DNA of 64,000 bases. It comes from an uncultured Paracoccaceae bacterium. GTDB lineage: Bacteria; Pseudomonadota; Alphaproteobacteria; Rhodobacterales; Rhodobacteraceae. The notes beneath the pieces were generated by a model. It worked only from the letters and a program-made list of their open reading frames with translations. It was not told where the DNA came from and ran no database searches. Positions 31,263-40,837 of this stretch are shown piece after piece. Location of the stretch: NCBI GenBank assembly GCA_947496605.1, contig CANMDF010000001.1:248001-312000 (forward strand), read 5' to 3'. The position numbers and the translations under genes are program-made. Positions within the stretch are counted from its first letter, which is position 1. The number at the start of each line of letters is the position of its first letter.

Positions 31263-32045
31263 TCATTCTTTCAACCGGTCAATTGCATCCGCAATCTTCA
31301 GCAAATCGGCTGCATAGAAACCTGCCGCGTTGATGCAGTTGGTCTCAATCATCTTTAGGCCGTCGGCAGTTCGGCACACATCAATCACAAAAGCACGTGC
31401 ATAGCCCGGGTTCGCATTAACAAGGTGTTGGGCGAAAGCCAGCGCATCCTCGTCAATTTCGGGGCGATAAACAACGCGTCGCCCTTCTTTGTACATTGAA
31501 TAGGTGACGATCCTGCCGTCAACGACCCACAGCCGCCATTCCTTTTGAATTTTGACAGGCTGGGTCAACATCAGGTCTGTCTCATGCTCAAGCGAGCCAC
31601 CCGGAATCTCGGCGGGGTCAATCGACAAGACCTTTTCAGCCATTGCTATAATTTCGGGGCGCGATTTGACTGAACCCGCAACTTCTTTGCTGTCGCTGAC
31701 GGGTCTGAAGAACAGGTCAGGCCCTTCCGGGGGCAGATCATTGGGTATGTTTTTGAGCGTCATAAACAACGCATCCGCGCCGTTAAGCAGGTAAGGGTGC
31801 CATGCGGCTTCATGTACAAAGGGCCGTATCTTAAAGACACCGGGAGACAGGTTCTTTGCCTGTGCATAACGCCAGAGTGTGTAAGAGCCGAAAAGAACGA
31901 CGCGATTTTTATCTGCGATAGTGGGCTCAGGGTAGAGTTCGCCGACGAACGGCACAACTTTGTGCATGCTGTAAGCGATGCCTAGCTTCTCTAGCGCTTG
32001 AGCGAGCCGTTCGGTGTCTTCGAACTGTTGAAGAATCCACTGCAT
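31263..32045 (-). CDS. ATP-grasp domain protein
   Basis: A 260-residue protein. The C-terminal half carries ATP-grasp features: a strand-turn with EWRLWVVDGRIVTYSMY, then FVIDVCRTADGLKMIETNCINAAGFYAADL, where Asp, Glu and Asn would bind magnesium-ATP. The N-terminal half (VPFVGELYPEP, VVLFGSYTLWRYA) resembles ATP-grasp proteins that act on peptides or amino-acid-like substrates. The substrate is unknown. It ends 4 bp from the second tRNA-Asp on the opposite strand and is followed upstream by an M20 peptidase gene 45 bp away on the same strand, a possible functional pair. Confidence 0.75.
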   Translation of the reverse strand: MQWILQQFEDTERLAQALEKLGIAYSMHKVVPFVGELYPEPTIADKNRVVLFGSYTLWRYAQAKNLSPGVFKIRPFVHEAAWHPYLLNGADALFMTLKNIPNDLPPEGPDLFFRPVSDSKEVAGSVKSRPEIIAMAEKVLSIDPAEIPGGSLEHETDLMLTQPVKIQKEWRLWVVDGRIVTYSMYKEGRRVVYRPEIDEDALAFAQHLVNANPGYARAFVIDVCRTADGLKMIETNCINAAGFYAADLLKIADAIDRLKE

Positions 32046-32090
32046 GATAAGTTTTCCAAAAATGCGGGCGGACCGAGACCCACCTGCCGC

Positions 32091-33464
32091 CTACGACGTC
32101 ATCGCGTCCAAAATACGTGCCCAGCTTCTGATCCCTTTGTGGAATGACGAAAGGTCGTATTTTTCATTGGGTGAGTGGATCGCATCGTCGTCTTTGCCAA
32201 AGCCAATCAGCATAGCGTCCATATCAAGGATGTCTTTGAAATGCCCTGCAATCGGGATCGACCCGCCGCAGCCTACATAGGCCGCAGCATTGGGCCATTC
32301 GTCTGACAGCGCTTTGCGCGCTTGGTCGAATGCAGGATGTGTTGTTGTCATTTGTCCAGCCGCACTTGCCCCATGGTCGCTGAAGCTGACGGTGCAATCG
32401 GCGGGTAGCATATCTTGCACCATTTTGCGGAACGCCTCGCGGATTTTCAGTGGGTCTTGCGTGCCCACAAGCCGGAAACTGATTTTGGCAGAGGCTTCAG
32501 ACGGCAGAACCGTTTTGAAACCATCGCCGGTGTAGCCAGACCACATGCCGTTGACCTCGCACGTGGGGCGTGACCAGATCATTTCCAAAGGGCGTCGTCC
32601 GACTTCGCCTGCAGGCTCTGAAAGACCGACTTCGCCCAAGAATTCTTTGTGGTCGAATTTCAGGTCATCCCATGCGGCAGCCAGTTCGTTTGAGAGCTCT
32701 GGCACACCGTCGTAGAACCCCGGCACGGTGATATGGCCGTTCTCATCATGCAGGGCCGCAATCACCTTGGCCAACACCCGCGCCGGGTTCATCGCCAGTC
32801 CGCCGTACATGCCCGAATGCAGGTCTTTATCAGGTCCTGTGATTGTCAGCTCTTCGCCCAAGAGACCACGCAGTTGTGTGATGATCGCGGGCTTGCTGTC
32901 GCCATAAAGTCCGGTGTCGCAGATCAGCGCAATATCAGCGGTCAACTCGTCACGGTTCTCTTCCATGAAAGGGGTCAGGGACGGCGAGCCTGATTCCTCT
33001 TCGCCTTCAAAGAAGATCGTAATGTTGGCGGGCAGCGACCCGTGTTCGGCCTTCCATGCGCGGCAAGCCTCGACAAATGTCATCAACTGCCCTTTGTCGT
33101 CGGACGATCCGCGGCCACGGATGACCTGGCCCTTCGCGGTATCCTCAATCTGTGGATCGAAGGGGTCGCGGTCCCAAAGTTCAAGCGGGTCAACGGGTTG
33201 TACGTCGTAGTGCCCGTAGAAAAGGATATGCGGCCCGTCGCCGCCAGTGTGTGCCACGACCATAGGATGCCCCGGCGTTGGCCGTTTAGATGCCTCAAAA
33301 CCGATCGATTGCAGGTCTGCCACCAGCCAGTCCGCCGCCGTGTCACAATCGCCCTTATAGGCTGGGTCAGTTGAGATGGACGGGATGCGCAGCAATTCAA
33401 GCAGCCGTTCGGTGGCTTTTGGCAAGTCGGCGTCGATGCGGGCGAGGACGGGATCAAGGGTCAT
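32091..33464 (-). CDS. M20-family zinc peptidase (dipeptidase-like)
   Basis: A 457-residue metallopeptidase. Zinc and catalytic elements appear in order: FYGHYDVQPVDP (His and Asp), RGSSDDKGQ with bridging Asp, EGEEESGSP (general-base Glu pair), DTGLYG (Asp), a dimerisation domain containing DLHSGMYGG, and the last His in DAIHSPNEKYD. Members act on dipeptides, succinyl-diaminopimelate or N-acyl amino acids; the length and motif spacing fit the dipeptidase (CNDP/PepV-like) branch best. Probably cytosolic, with no signal peptide. Confidence 0.9.
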   Translation of the reverse strand: MTLDPVLARIDADLPKATERLLELLRIPSISTDPAYKGDCDTAADWLVADLQSIGFEASKRPTPGHPMVVAHTGGDGPHILFYGHYDVQPVDPLELWDRDPFDPQIEDTAKGQVIRGRGSSDDKGQLMTFVEACRAWKAEHGSLPANITIFFEGEEESGSPSLTPFMEENRDELTADIALICDTGLYGDSKPAIITQLRGLLGEELTITGPDKDLHSGMYGGLAMNPARVLAKVIAALHDENGHITVPGFYDGVPELSNELAAAWDDLKFDHKEFLGEVGLSEPAGEVGRRPLEMIWSRPTCEVNGMWSGYTGDGFKTVLPSEASAKISFRLVGTQDPLKIREAFRKMVQDMLPADCTVSFSDHGASAAGQMTTTHPAFDQARKALSDEWPNAAAYVGCGGSIPIAGHFKDILDMDAMLIGFGKDDDAIHSPNEKYDLSSFHKGIRSWARILDAMTS

Positions 33465-33571
33465 ATGTGCGGCCTATCTAGCTGGTTTGGTGCAAGGTTG
33501 TCGGAAACGACGGTAAGGTCAATGGTGGCGGGCAAAAGGGGCGCTGCCCCTCGCGCCTTTGGCGCTCACCC

Positions 33572-33595
33572 CGAAGTTTGATCGGACATAGAAAG
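33572..33595 (+). repeat. Intergenic repeat with GGACATAGAAAG tail (copy 2)
   Basis: CGAAGTTTGATC followed by GGACATAGAAAG, preceded by GC-rich GGGCGCTGCCCC and GCGCCTTTGGCGC palindromic stretches. It lies in the 319-bp divergent spacer 33465-33783, upstream of the hemA FNR-type box. Confidence 0.6.
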
Positions 33596-33616
33596 ACATT
33601 AATTTGTTTGAACGGA

Positions 33617-33630
33617 TTGATGCAGATCAA
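33617..33630 (+). promoter_or_regulatory. FNR/FnrL box upstream of hemA
   Basis: TTGAT-GCAG-ATCAA is a perfect FNR-family palindrome, 154 bp before the hemA GTG. FnrL control of hemA is known in Rhodobacter sphaeroides, which supports oxygen-responsive control here. Confidence 0.8.
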
Positions 33631-33783
33631 TGTGGTCGGTCCGCAGGCTTTGCATCAATAACAACAACGGGGGTGACATTTTGTAACGTCTTGCCCGACG
33701 CTAAAGCGCCCTATATGAGGCTTAGAACGATTCAAAGACGGTGGCTTACCGCTGTTTTTGTACCGATAATAAGGACGAAAGAC

Positions 33784-35007
33784 GTGGACTATAACGCCAA
33801 GCTCGACACAGCGATTGAACGCCTGCATGACGAAGGCCGCTATCGTACCTTTATTGATATCGAGCGTCAGCGCGGTCAGTTCCCGCATGCGACGTGGCGT
33901 AAGGAAGATGGGTCGTCAGCCCCGGTGACTGTTTGGTGTGGCAACGACTACTTGGGTATGGGGCAACATCCAGCCGTTTTGGCTGCCATGCATGAGGCGA
34001 TTGACGCCACAGGTGCGGGCTCTGGCGGGACACGCAATATTTCAGGCACCACGGTCTACCACAAGCGCCTAGAAGCAGAGCTCGCTGATTTGCACCGCAA
34101 AGAAGCCGCATTGCTGTTTACCTCGGCTTATATTGCGAATGACGCGACACTGAGTACGTTGCCAAAGCTGTTCCCAGGCCTGATCATTTATTCGGACGCG
34201 CTGAACCATGCGTCGATGATTGAGGGTGTGCGCCGTAATGGCGGTGCAAAACGGATTTTCCGTCATAATGACGTGGCCCACTTGCGCGAACTTTTAGAGG
34301 CGGATGATCCCGATACTCCAAAGGTTATCGCTTTTGAATCGATTTATTCAATGGACGGCGATTTCGGACCGATTGAAGCGCTTTGTGATCTTGCCGATGA
34401 ATTTGGTGCGCTGACCTACATCGACGAAGTCCACGCCGTGGGCATGTACGGCCCGCGCGGCGCAGGTGTGGCTGAGCGTGACGGTTTGATGGGCCGTATC
34501 GACGTTATCAACGGCACTTTGGCAAAAGCATACGGTGTGATGGGTGGCTATATCGCCGCAAGCGCCAAGATGTGTGATGCAATCCGGTCTTATGCACCCG
34601 GCTTTATCTTTACGACATCCTTGCCGCCTGCAGTGGCAGCCGGTGCAGCAGCGTCAGTTGCACATTTGAAGACCGATCAGGCGCTGCGCGAACAGCACCA
34701 AACCCAAGCCAAGATTTTGAAACTGCGTCTGAAGGGGATGGGGCTGCCAATCATTGATCACGGCAGCCACATCGTGCCGCTGATCGTAGGTGATCCGGTT
34801 CATACTAAGAAATTATCAGACATGCTGTTGTCTGAGTTTGGCATCTACGTACAACCCATTAACTACCCTACGGTACCACGTGGCACAGAGCGTTTGCGCT
34901 TTACACCGTCACCTGTTCACGGACCGCGTGAAATGGATGCTTTGGTGGGCGCTTTGGACAATCTTTGGTCGCATTGTGCGCTGAATCGCGCTGAACTGGC
35001 CGGATAA
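33784..35007 (+). CDS. hemA: 5-aminolevulinate synthase
   Basis: PLP enzyme condensing glycine and succinyl-CoA, the first step of tetrapyrrole synthesis in alphaproteobacteria. Translation from a GTG at 33784 (AAGGA 8 nt upstream) gives 407 residues, the usual length, beginning [20 protein letters not shown]. The PLP lysine is K248 in [11 protein letters not shown], the same number as in the R. capsulatus enzyme; the ATG-less upstream region in frame is not conserved-looking. Glycine-rich [11 protein letters not shown] and [10 protein letters not shown] complete the signature. Its product feeds siroheme made by cysG here. Confidence 0.95.
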   Translation: MDYNAKLDTAIERLHDEGRYRTFIDIERQRGQFPHATWRKEDGSSAPVTVWCGNDYLGMGQHPAVLAAMHEAIDATGAGSGGTRNISGTTVYHKRLEAELADLHRKEAALLFTSAYIANDATLSTLPKLFPGLIIYSDALNHASMIEGVRRNGGAKRIFRHNDVAHLRELLEADDPDTPKVIAFESIYSMDGDFGPIEALCDLADEFGALTYIDEVHAVGMYGPRGAGVAERDGLMGRIDVINGTLAKAYGVMGGYIAASAKMCDAIRSYAPGFIFTTSLPPAVAAGAAASVAHLKTDQALREQHQTQAKILKLRLKGMGLPIIDHGSHIVPLIVGDPVHTKKLSDMLLSEFGIYVQPINYPTVPRGTERLRFTPSPVHGPREMDALVGALDNLWSHCALNRAELAG

Positions 35008-35123
35008 CCTCAGATACACCTGTGCATAACTTTGCAGGACGTGTTATTTAGGTCCTAGGCGTACGTACTGTTTCGATTCGTTGGACAACGCGCGCTTAGG
35101 GGCATTAAGCGACGGGACAGTCG

Positions 35124-36317
35124 ATGATCGGGAAGACCTTCAAGCGTGTGGACGCATCGGAGGACGTTGAAACGAAAGGTTTTGACGCCTACGAATTGCG
35201 TTTGGGCGATTTGATGCGCGGCGAGCGCGCGACAATGGGCAAAAGCCTGTTGGACGTGCAGCGCGAGCTGAAGATCAAGGCGGCGTACATTGCCGCAATT
35301 GAGAATGCTGATCCATCTTCATTTGACACTCCCGGTTTTATTGCAGGCTATGTGCGGTCTTACGCCCGTTATCTTGGCATGAACCCAGACGATGCTTTTG
35401 AGGCGTTTTGCGATGAAAGCGGGTTTGCGACAGCCCACGGCATGTCGGCCGAGGCGTCATCGCTGAAGGGTAAGACCTTTGATCCCGGCGCGGCCCAGAT
35501 GGGCAAAGATATTTTTTCCGGCTCCGCGACGCCGTTTATCCCTGCGGGTGAAGCTGTGCTGTCAGGCGTTGAGCCACGCGCCATTGGATCGGTCATGGTC
35601 TTGGTCGCGTTGATAAGTGGTCTGGGTTATGGCGGTTGGACCGTGTTGCAAGAAGTGCAGAAGGTCCAGTTTGCGCCAGTAGAACAAACACCAGTCGTGC
35701 TGTCCGATCTTGATCCTTTAGCAGGGGCCACGAACGCGATCCAGCCGACAGATGCTTTGGCTGGATTTCAAGCACCATCTGCGCAATCACTCGATCGCCT
35801 TTACCGCCCGCAAGCACTGGACGTTCCAGTTCTTGTTGCACGCGACGCGCCGATCTCAACACTGTCGCCGGGATCAATCGGGTCATTCGTGCCAACCATT
35901 GATACGGCTCCTCAGACAGATTTGGCTGTGGCAGGTGTAGACTTGCCGACACCGCCCAGCATTCAAGTTGTGGAACCAGATGTGCCAGAGCTGCAGTTGG
36001 TTGCTGTGCGTCCTGCTTGGGTCCGGATCCGGTCTGCCGATGGCACTGTGATCTTTGAAGGTGTGATGGAGCCGGGACAGAACTTTGTTGTTCCCTCCAC
36101 GGAAGAACCGGCAACCCTGCGCGTTGGTGAAAGCGGTGCGATGTATTTCGCGGTGAATGGTGTGCATTATGGCCCTGTTGGGCCTTCTGGCGTCGTGACA
36201 TCAAATGTCGCCCTAAGCACACAAAGCCTGACAGAAACCTATGAGGTGGCTGATCTTTCGGCTGACAATGACCTTGCGGAAATCGTCAATGTTGCGCAAG
36301 TGATTGCGGACGAATAA
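35124..36317 (+). CDS. RodZ-like cytoskeletal/transcription-factor-fold membrane protein (HTH-TM-DUF4115)
   Basis: A 397-residue protein with three parts: a cytoplasmic HTH_25 domain (MRGERATMGKSLLDVQRELKIKAAYIAAIE region, residues about 33-80), a single transmembrane helix near residues 153-172 (GSVMVLVALISGLGYGG), and a long Pro/Ala-rich periplasmic part ending in a DUF4115 beta domain (WVRIRSADGTVIFEGVMEPGQ). This is the arrangement of RodZ, which links MreB to cell-wall elongation. It precedes ispG by 80 bp on the same strand. Confidence 0.82.
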   Translation: MIGKTFKRVDASEDVETKGFDAYELRLGDLMRGERATMGKSLLDVQRELKIKAAYIAAIENADPSSFDTPGFIAGYVRSYARYLGMNPDDAFEAFCDESGFATAHGMSAEASSLKGKTFDPGAAQMGKDIFSGSATPFIPAGEAVLSGVEPRAIGSVMVLVALISGLGYGGWTVLQEVQKVQFAPVEQTPVVLSDLDPLAGATNAIQPTDALAGFQAPSAQSLDRLYRPQALDVPVLVARDAPISTLSPGSIGSFVPTIDTAPQTDLAVAGVDLPTPPSIQVVEPDVPELQLVAVRPAWVRIRSADGTVIFEGVMEPGQNFVVPSTEEPATLRVGESGAMYFAVNGVHYGPVGPSGVVTSNVALSTQSLTETYEVADLSADNDLAEIVNVAQVIADE

Positions 36318-36397
36318 TCGCACCACCCTTTGCTTGATGATGTGACACGCGCGGCTTAGGTTCATACCAACAACATTCAGTCGAAAGCCGAAACCGC

Positions 36398-37522
36398 ATG
36401 TCTATGAACCATATCCGTCCATGGCGAAACATCTATCGCCGCAAATCGCGTCAGATCATGGTCGGCAATGTGCCAGTTGGTGGTGATGCACCGATTTCGG
36501 TGCAAACGATGACGAATACGCTGACGACCGATATCAAAGGGACCATTGCGCAAATCCAAGCTGCCGCCGACGCAGGGGCTGATATCGTGCGTGTCTCTGT
36601 TCCGGATGAAGCGTCCAGCGCCGCGCTAAAACATATTGTCCCTGAGGTGTCGGTGCCCATCGTGGCGGACATTCATTTTCACTATAAGCGCGGTATTGAG
36701 GCCGCGGAGGCAGGTGCAGCTTGCTTGCGCATCAACCCCGGCAATATTGGTGATGAAAAGCGGGTCAAAGAGGTGATCAAAGCCGCGCGCGATCATAACT
36801 GCTCTATCCGCATTGGGGTGAACGCGGGGTCGTTGGAAAAGCACCTTTTGGACAAATACGGTGAGCCTTGCCCGGACGCGATGGTCGAAAGCGGCATGGA
36901 TCATATCAAGATTTTGCAGGACAATGATTTCCACGAATTCAAGATTTCCTGCAAAGCGTCTGATGTGTTTATGGCCGCTGCCGCCTATCAGCAGCTGGCC
37001 GAGGCCACGGATGCGCCGATCCATCTGGGGATCACCGAAGCGGGTGGTTTGATCAGTGGCACGGTGAAATCTGCGATTGGTATGGGCAATCTGTTGTGGA
37101 TGGGGATTGGCGACACAATCCGTGTGTCTTTGTCTGCCGATCCCGTCGAAGAAGTCAAAATGGGTTTTGAGATTTTGAAATCTCTTGGCCTGCGTCACCG
37201 CGGTGTGAATATCATCTCGTGCCCGTCTTGTGCGCGTCAGGGCTTTGATGTGATCAAGACGGTTGAGGCGCTGGAGAAGCGGCTTGAGCACATCAAAACA
37301 CCGATGTCGTTGTCGATTATTGGTTGTGTTGTGAATGGACCGGGCGAGGCGCTGATGACCGATGTTGGCTTTACCGGTGGTGGAGCAGGGTCCGGGATGG
37401 TGTATCTGGCAGGCAAGCAAAGCCATAAGCAATCGAACGATGATATGATTGAGCATATTGTTGAGCAGGTTGAAAAGAAGGCCGCTGAGATTGATGCCCA
37501 AAAGGATGTGGCGGCAGAGTAA
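36398..37522 (+). CDS. ispG: 4-hydroxy-3-methylbut-2-en-1-yl diphosphate synthase
   Basis: 4Fe-4S enzyme of the MEP isoprenoid pathway. The 374-residue protein has the TIM-barrel start ([27 protein letters not shown]) and cluster ligands C275 and C278 ([12 protein letters not shown]) with C310 (CVVNGPGEA, including the conserved Glu). The single-barrel bacterial form without insert is seen. A strong terminator follows. Confidence 0.95.
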   Translation: MSMNHIRPWRNIYRRKSRQIMVGNVPVGGDAPISVQTMTNTLTTDIKGTIAQIQAAADAGADIVRVSVPDEASSAALKHIVPEVSVPIVADIHFHYKRGIEAAEAGAACLRINPGNIGDEKRVKEVIKAARDHNCSIRIGVNAGSLEKHLLDKYGEPCPDAMVESGMDHIKILQDNDFHEFKISCKASDVFMAAAAYQQLAEATDAPIHLGITEAGGLISGTVKSAIGMGNLLWMGIGDTIRVSLSADPVEEVKMGFEILKSLGLRHRGVNIISCPSCARQGFDVIKTVEALEKRLEHIKTPMSLSIIGCVVNGPGEALMTDVGFTGGGAGSGMVYLAGKQSHKQSNDDMIEHIVEQVEKKAAEIDAQKDVAAE

Positions 37523-37545
37523 GCCCTATCAATTCAAGGCAATAA

Positions 37546-37571
37546 AAAAGGATGCCAAGAGGCATCCTTTT
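37546..37571. terminator. Bidirectional terminator (ispG / VPLPA-CTERM gene 2)
   Basis: Perfect 11-bp stem AAAAGGATGCC/GGCATCCTTTT with loop AAGA, A-rich on the left and T-rich on the right, between convergent genes. Confidence 0.9.
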
Positions 37572-37592
37572 GTCGTTAAGAATGTAGATCGC

Positions 37593-38267
37593 CTAGGCTT
37601 TGCGGCGACCGAATGCGCCAAAACCCCCAATGGCAGCAAGCAAAAGTACCCCTGCTGCCGGCAGCGGTACGGGTGCAAGATCAATATTGATATCGCCCTG
37701 AGTGCCGATGGCGTTACACAGGTCAATGGCTTCATTTGCGCAATTGCCCTCAACTGAAGCATTCACGAAGAACCAGTTGGCTAGACCAAACTCACCGTTT
37801 TTGTTATTTGCTGTCGTGCCAACTTGCGTAGCAAAAGTGTTGTCGCCGGGAACGGGCATTGTCGATGTGCTAAAGTCAATGCCGGCATAGTAGCCGAAGC
37901 CAGTCAACGTACCACCGGTCATGGTCAGATAGAACGTGTCATCCATTTTGGATGAACCATTCTCAGACTTGAACTTAGGGTTGTTGTCGTATGCGCTGAG
38001 ATCGGTGCTGTAGTTGAAATTGACTGCAAAGCCACCCGATTGTGTTTGTGACTTGGCGTTGCCCTTCAGTGATCCGAGACCTGTACCTTCGTCCAGCATA
38101 AAGATCCCAGCAGGATCAAAGCTAAAGTCGCTATCGTCGCCAAGGTAGCTCAGCCATACACTATGATCTGAATTGCCGTTGATCGCCGACGTGGCCGAGT
38201 AGGTTGAGGCCAACATTGGGGAGGCGGTGAATGCGGCGGCAGCCGCAATTGCCATGATTTTTTTCAT
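37593..38267 (-). CDS. VPLPA-CTERM exported protein 2
   Basis: A 224-residue secreted protein with signal peptide KKIMAIAAAAAFTASPMLA and C-terminal VPLPAAGVLLLAAIGGFGAFGRRKA (200-224), an exosortase-type sorting signal. The mature part is Gly/Ser/Asn-rich and beta-prone with YYAGIDFSTSTMPVPGDN, and has two cysteines (GNCANEAIDLCNAIG) that may pair. It is unrelated outside the ends to the protein at 21025. A perfect CtrA-type box lies about 20 bp before the ATG. No exosortase or other processing gene is in the window, so processing depends on genes elsewhere. Confidence 0.82.
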   Translation of the reverse strand: MKKIMAIAAAAAFTASPMLASTYSATSAINGNSDHSVWLSYLGDDSDFSFDPAGIFMLDEGTGLGSLKGNAKSQTQSGGFAVNFNYSTDLSAYDNNPKFKSENGSSKMDDTFYLTMTGGTLTGFGYYAGIDFSTSTMPVPGDNTFATQVGTTANNKNGEFGLANWFFVNASVEGNCANEAIDLCNAIGTQGDINIDLAPVPLPAAGVLLLAAIGGFGAFGRRKA

Positions 38268-38287
38268 TGTTACGATTCCAGTACTTG

Positions 38288-38303
38288 TTAACACATTGTT
38301 AAC
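38288..38303 (-). promoter_or_regulatory. CtrA-type box upstream of VPLPA-CTERM gene 2
   Basis: TTAA-CACATTG-TTAAC matches the CtrA consensus TTAA-N7-TTAAC. It lies inside an 8-bp direct repeat TTGTTAAC with 11-bp period (38285-38303). The box overlaps the region where transcription or the leader would start, which would favour repression. The remaining spacer to the divergent aminotransferase gene holds no further feature. Confidence 0.55.
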
Positions 38304-38459
38304 GTCGCAGATGTTCCGCCTCTTGTCAAAGTGTCGCAGTCCTGTTTCTGACAAGAAATAAGTGGACGCAATTCAGTCTCGACCTCAGACTATTGGCTAA
38401 CCCATTGACGCCACCCAGCATACGCAGGCAAACAGAGCACAAAACAGTTGAGGCAGCCC

Positions 38460-39605
38460 ATGAGACGCTCTTCCCGAGGTAATGTTGACCCGTTCATCGT
38501 CATGGACGTGATGGAAGCCGCGCGTAGAGCAGAGGCGGCAGGGCGCCACATTATTCACATGGAGGTCGGCCAACCCGGCACAGGTGCTCCAGAGGCTGCG
38601 AAGGCAAAGTTGATTGCCGATATGGCAGATCCTTTGGGGTATACGGTGGCCCTTGGTTTGCCGGAACTGAAAGACAGGATCGCGCAGCATTACGCGGATT
38701 GGTATGGCGTGTCGCTTGATCCTGCCCGCGTTGTGATCACCAGTGGGGCTTCAGGCGCGTTCCTTTTGGCGTTCTCGGCGCTTTTTGACAATGATGCGCG
38801 GGTCGGTTTGGGCACGCCGTGCTATCCGTCTTACCGTCAAATTCTAAAGGCGGTTGGACTCTCACCAATTGATATCCCCACAACAATGGCCCAGCGTTTT
38901 CAACCACGGCCATCTGATGTGGCTGATCATAATCTGGATGGATTGATCGTCGCCTCACCTGCGAACCCAACTGGTACAATGTTGGACCGTGATGGGCTGG
39001 CTGCTTTGGCAGATGCCTGTCAGGCGCAAAACGCAGCTTTTATCTCGGATGAGATTTATCACGGGATCGACTATGACACGGCACCTGTTAGCGCTTTGCA
39101 AGTGACCGATGATGTCTATGTCGTGAATTCCTTTTCCAAGTATTTCTCGATGACGGGCTGGCGTGTCGGTTGGATGATCGTCCCAGAAGATCACGTGCGT
39201 CAGGTCGAGCGGTTGGCCCAAAATATGTTCATTTGTGCTCCGCATGCGGCCCAGCGACTTGCCTTGCATGCGATGGATTGTACGGATGAGTTACAGACCA
39301 ATAAGGCGGTCTATAAGGCCAATCGTGATCTGATGATTGCGGGACTTCAAAGTGCGGGGTTCACGCGATTTGCCCCGCCAGATGGCGCATTCTATGTCTA
39401 TGCTGATGTGTCGGAATATACGGATGATGCGTTGTCATTTGCAGCCGATATTCTTGAGCATGCGGGCGTTGCAGTGACACCGGGGCTTGATTTTGATGCA
39501 GCGCGTGGCCACCACTGGCTGCGCTTTTCTTATGCGCGGTCAACCGCGGACATTGCGGAAGGGTTAGAGCGATTGGCGCAGTATATGCAGGGGCGTGACA
39601 CATGA
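38460..39605 (+). CDS. PLP-dependent class I/II aminotransferase
   Basis: A 381-residue fold-type I aminotransferase. The PLP lysine is K227 in NSFSKYFSMTGWRVGW, with ASPANPTGT and SDEIYHGIDY upstream and WLRFSYARST near the C-terminus carrying the substrate-carboxylate arginine. Aspartate- or aromatic-type substrates are possible; no specificity can be assigned. ATG at 38460 is chosen over an in-frame TTG four codons upstream. Its stop overlaps the start of the amidase gene by 4 nt. Confidence 0.9.
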   Translation: MRRSSRGNVDPFIVMDVMEAARRAEAAGRHIIHMEVGQPGTGAPEAAKAKLIADMADPLGYTVALGLPELKDRIAQHYADWYGVSLDPARVVITSGASGAFLLAFSALFDNDARVGLGTPCYPSYRQILKAVGLSPIDIPTTMAQRFQPRPSDVADHNLDGLIVASPANPTGTMLDRDGLAALADACQAQNAAFISDEIYHGIDYDTAPVSALQVTDDVYVVNSFSKYFSMTGWRVGWMIVPEDHVRQVERLAQNMFICAPHAAQRLALHAMDCTDELQTNKAVYKANRDLMIAGLQSAGFTRFAPPDGAFYVYADVSEYTDDALSFAADILEHAGVAVTPGLDFDAARGHHWLRFSYARSTADIAEGLERLAQYMQGRDT

Positions 39606-40756
39606 TCAGATGGATTCTTGCACTGGTGTTCAGCGCAAATCTGGCAATTGCCCAAGTGTTGGTTGATCCGGACCGCACAGCAGTCGCGGATGGATGGGGC
39701 ACGCTGGAAGTGACAATGGGGTTGGACCAGATCACGCCATACCGGGTATTCACACTCGATGAACCTCGCCGTTTGGTGCTTGATGTGGCGGATGCGTCAT
39801 TCGCCGAATTGAACCCCCAAGATATGCTGTCCGGCAATCGTGCAGCCGCGGTGCGGGTGGGGCCGTTGCGCCCTGGCTGGTCGCGCATGGTCGTTGATTT
39901 GGCAGAACCAATGATTATTGCTGAGGCGGGGATGACCGGTGTGAATGTCGGGGCTGCTCTCAAGATCGTGCTGGAACCTGCCACCGTTGAGACCTTTGCT
40001 GCGAATGCGGGCGCGCCGCCCGATCCGGGTTGGGATATTGTCACTGGGTTTGATCCCAAAGTGGCGGCTGAACTGGCCCAAAGCGAAGATTTTGTTGTCG
40101 TGTTGGACCCCGGACATGGCGGCATCGATTCCGGTGCCAATCAAGGTGGCATCAAGGAATCTGATCTGATGCTGATCTTGGCTGAAGAGCTGGCATTGCT
40201 GCTGAATGCACAAGACGGTGTGCGGGCAGTTCTAAGCCGTGATGCTGATGTTTTTGTGCCCTTGTCGACCCGCGTAACTTTCGCACGCCAGGTGGGTGCG
40301 GACTTGTTCCTATCGTTGCATGCGGATGCGCTGGAAGAAGATCAAGCGCGTGGTGCTTCTATTTACACGCTGACCGAAGACGGTGGCGAGAAGGCTGATG
40401 CGCGGGTGGTCGAGCGGCATGAACGCGGTGATTTGTTAGCTGGGGTGGATCTAAGCGCGACTGAGGATCGCATCGCGACAGTCTTGATGGACTTGGCTCG
40501 TGCTGAAACTGGCCCAGAGGGGCGCAGGATCGCTGATGCTTTGGTCGCATCAATGAACATGCAAGGCGTTGTGATGAACGTCCGCCCCCGCAGAGAAGGC
40601 CAGTTTTCGGTGCTGACAGCAGCGGATTTCCCGTCCGTCCTAATTGAGGTTGGGTTTTTGTCGAGCGCGGAAGACCGCGCAATTTTGGCAACCGCAAGGG
40701 GCCGCGAGCGGATAGCGCTTGCGATCCGTGATACTGTGGTCTTGTTGGCGCGTTAG
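39602..40756 (+). CDS. N-acetylmuramoyl-L-alanine amidase (AmiC type)
   Basis: A 384-residue periplasmic zinc amidase that cleaves the stem peptide from glycan during cell separation. It has a signal peptide (ILALVFSANLAIA), an AMIN targeting domain (about 35-120) and an Amidase_3 catalytic domain from about residue 163 (VVVLDPGHGGIDSGA with zinc His, then ESDL with Glu, LFLSLHADA with the second His, and SVLIEVGFLSS with the catalytic Glu). It is coupled to the aminotransferase upstream by an ATGA-type overlap and followed by the PBP1A gene, a cell-wall pair. Confidence 0.92.
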   Translation: MIRWILALVFSANLAIAQVLVDPDRTAVADGWGTLEVTMGLDQITPYRVFTLDEPRRLVLDVADASFAELNPQDMLSGNRAAAVRVGPLRPGWSRMVVDLAEPMIIAEAGMTGVNVGAALKIVLEPATVETFAANAGAPPDPGWDIVTGFDPKVAAELAQSEDFVVVLDPGHGGIDSGANQGGIKESDLMLILAEELALLLNAQDGVRAVLSRDADVFVPLSTRVTFARQVGADLFLSLHADALEEDQARGASIYTLTEDGGEKADARVVERHERGDLLAGVDLSATEDRIATVLMDLARAETGPEGRRIADALVASMNMQGVVMNVRPRREGQFSVLTAADFPSVLIEVGFLSSAEDRAILATARGRERIALAIRDTVVLLAR

Positions 40757-40837
40757 TATCGCAGTCTGCTGAAAAAGTGATCAAATACCGGGCAGCATCT
40801 GGCCGAACGTGGCATTTGGCCTTTTGACCAAAGTCGC

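Noticed and set aside
33604..33783. 60-codon N-terminal extension of hemA
   Set aside because: It covers the FNR box and promoter; the GTG at 33784 with AAGGA gives the standard 407-residue enzyme with K248 in register.
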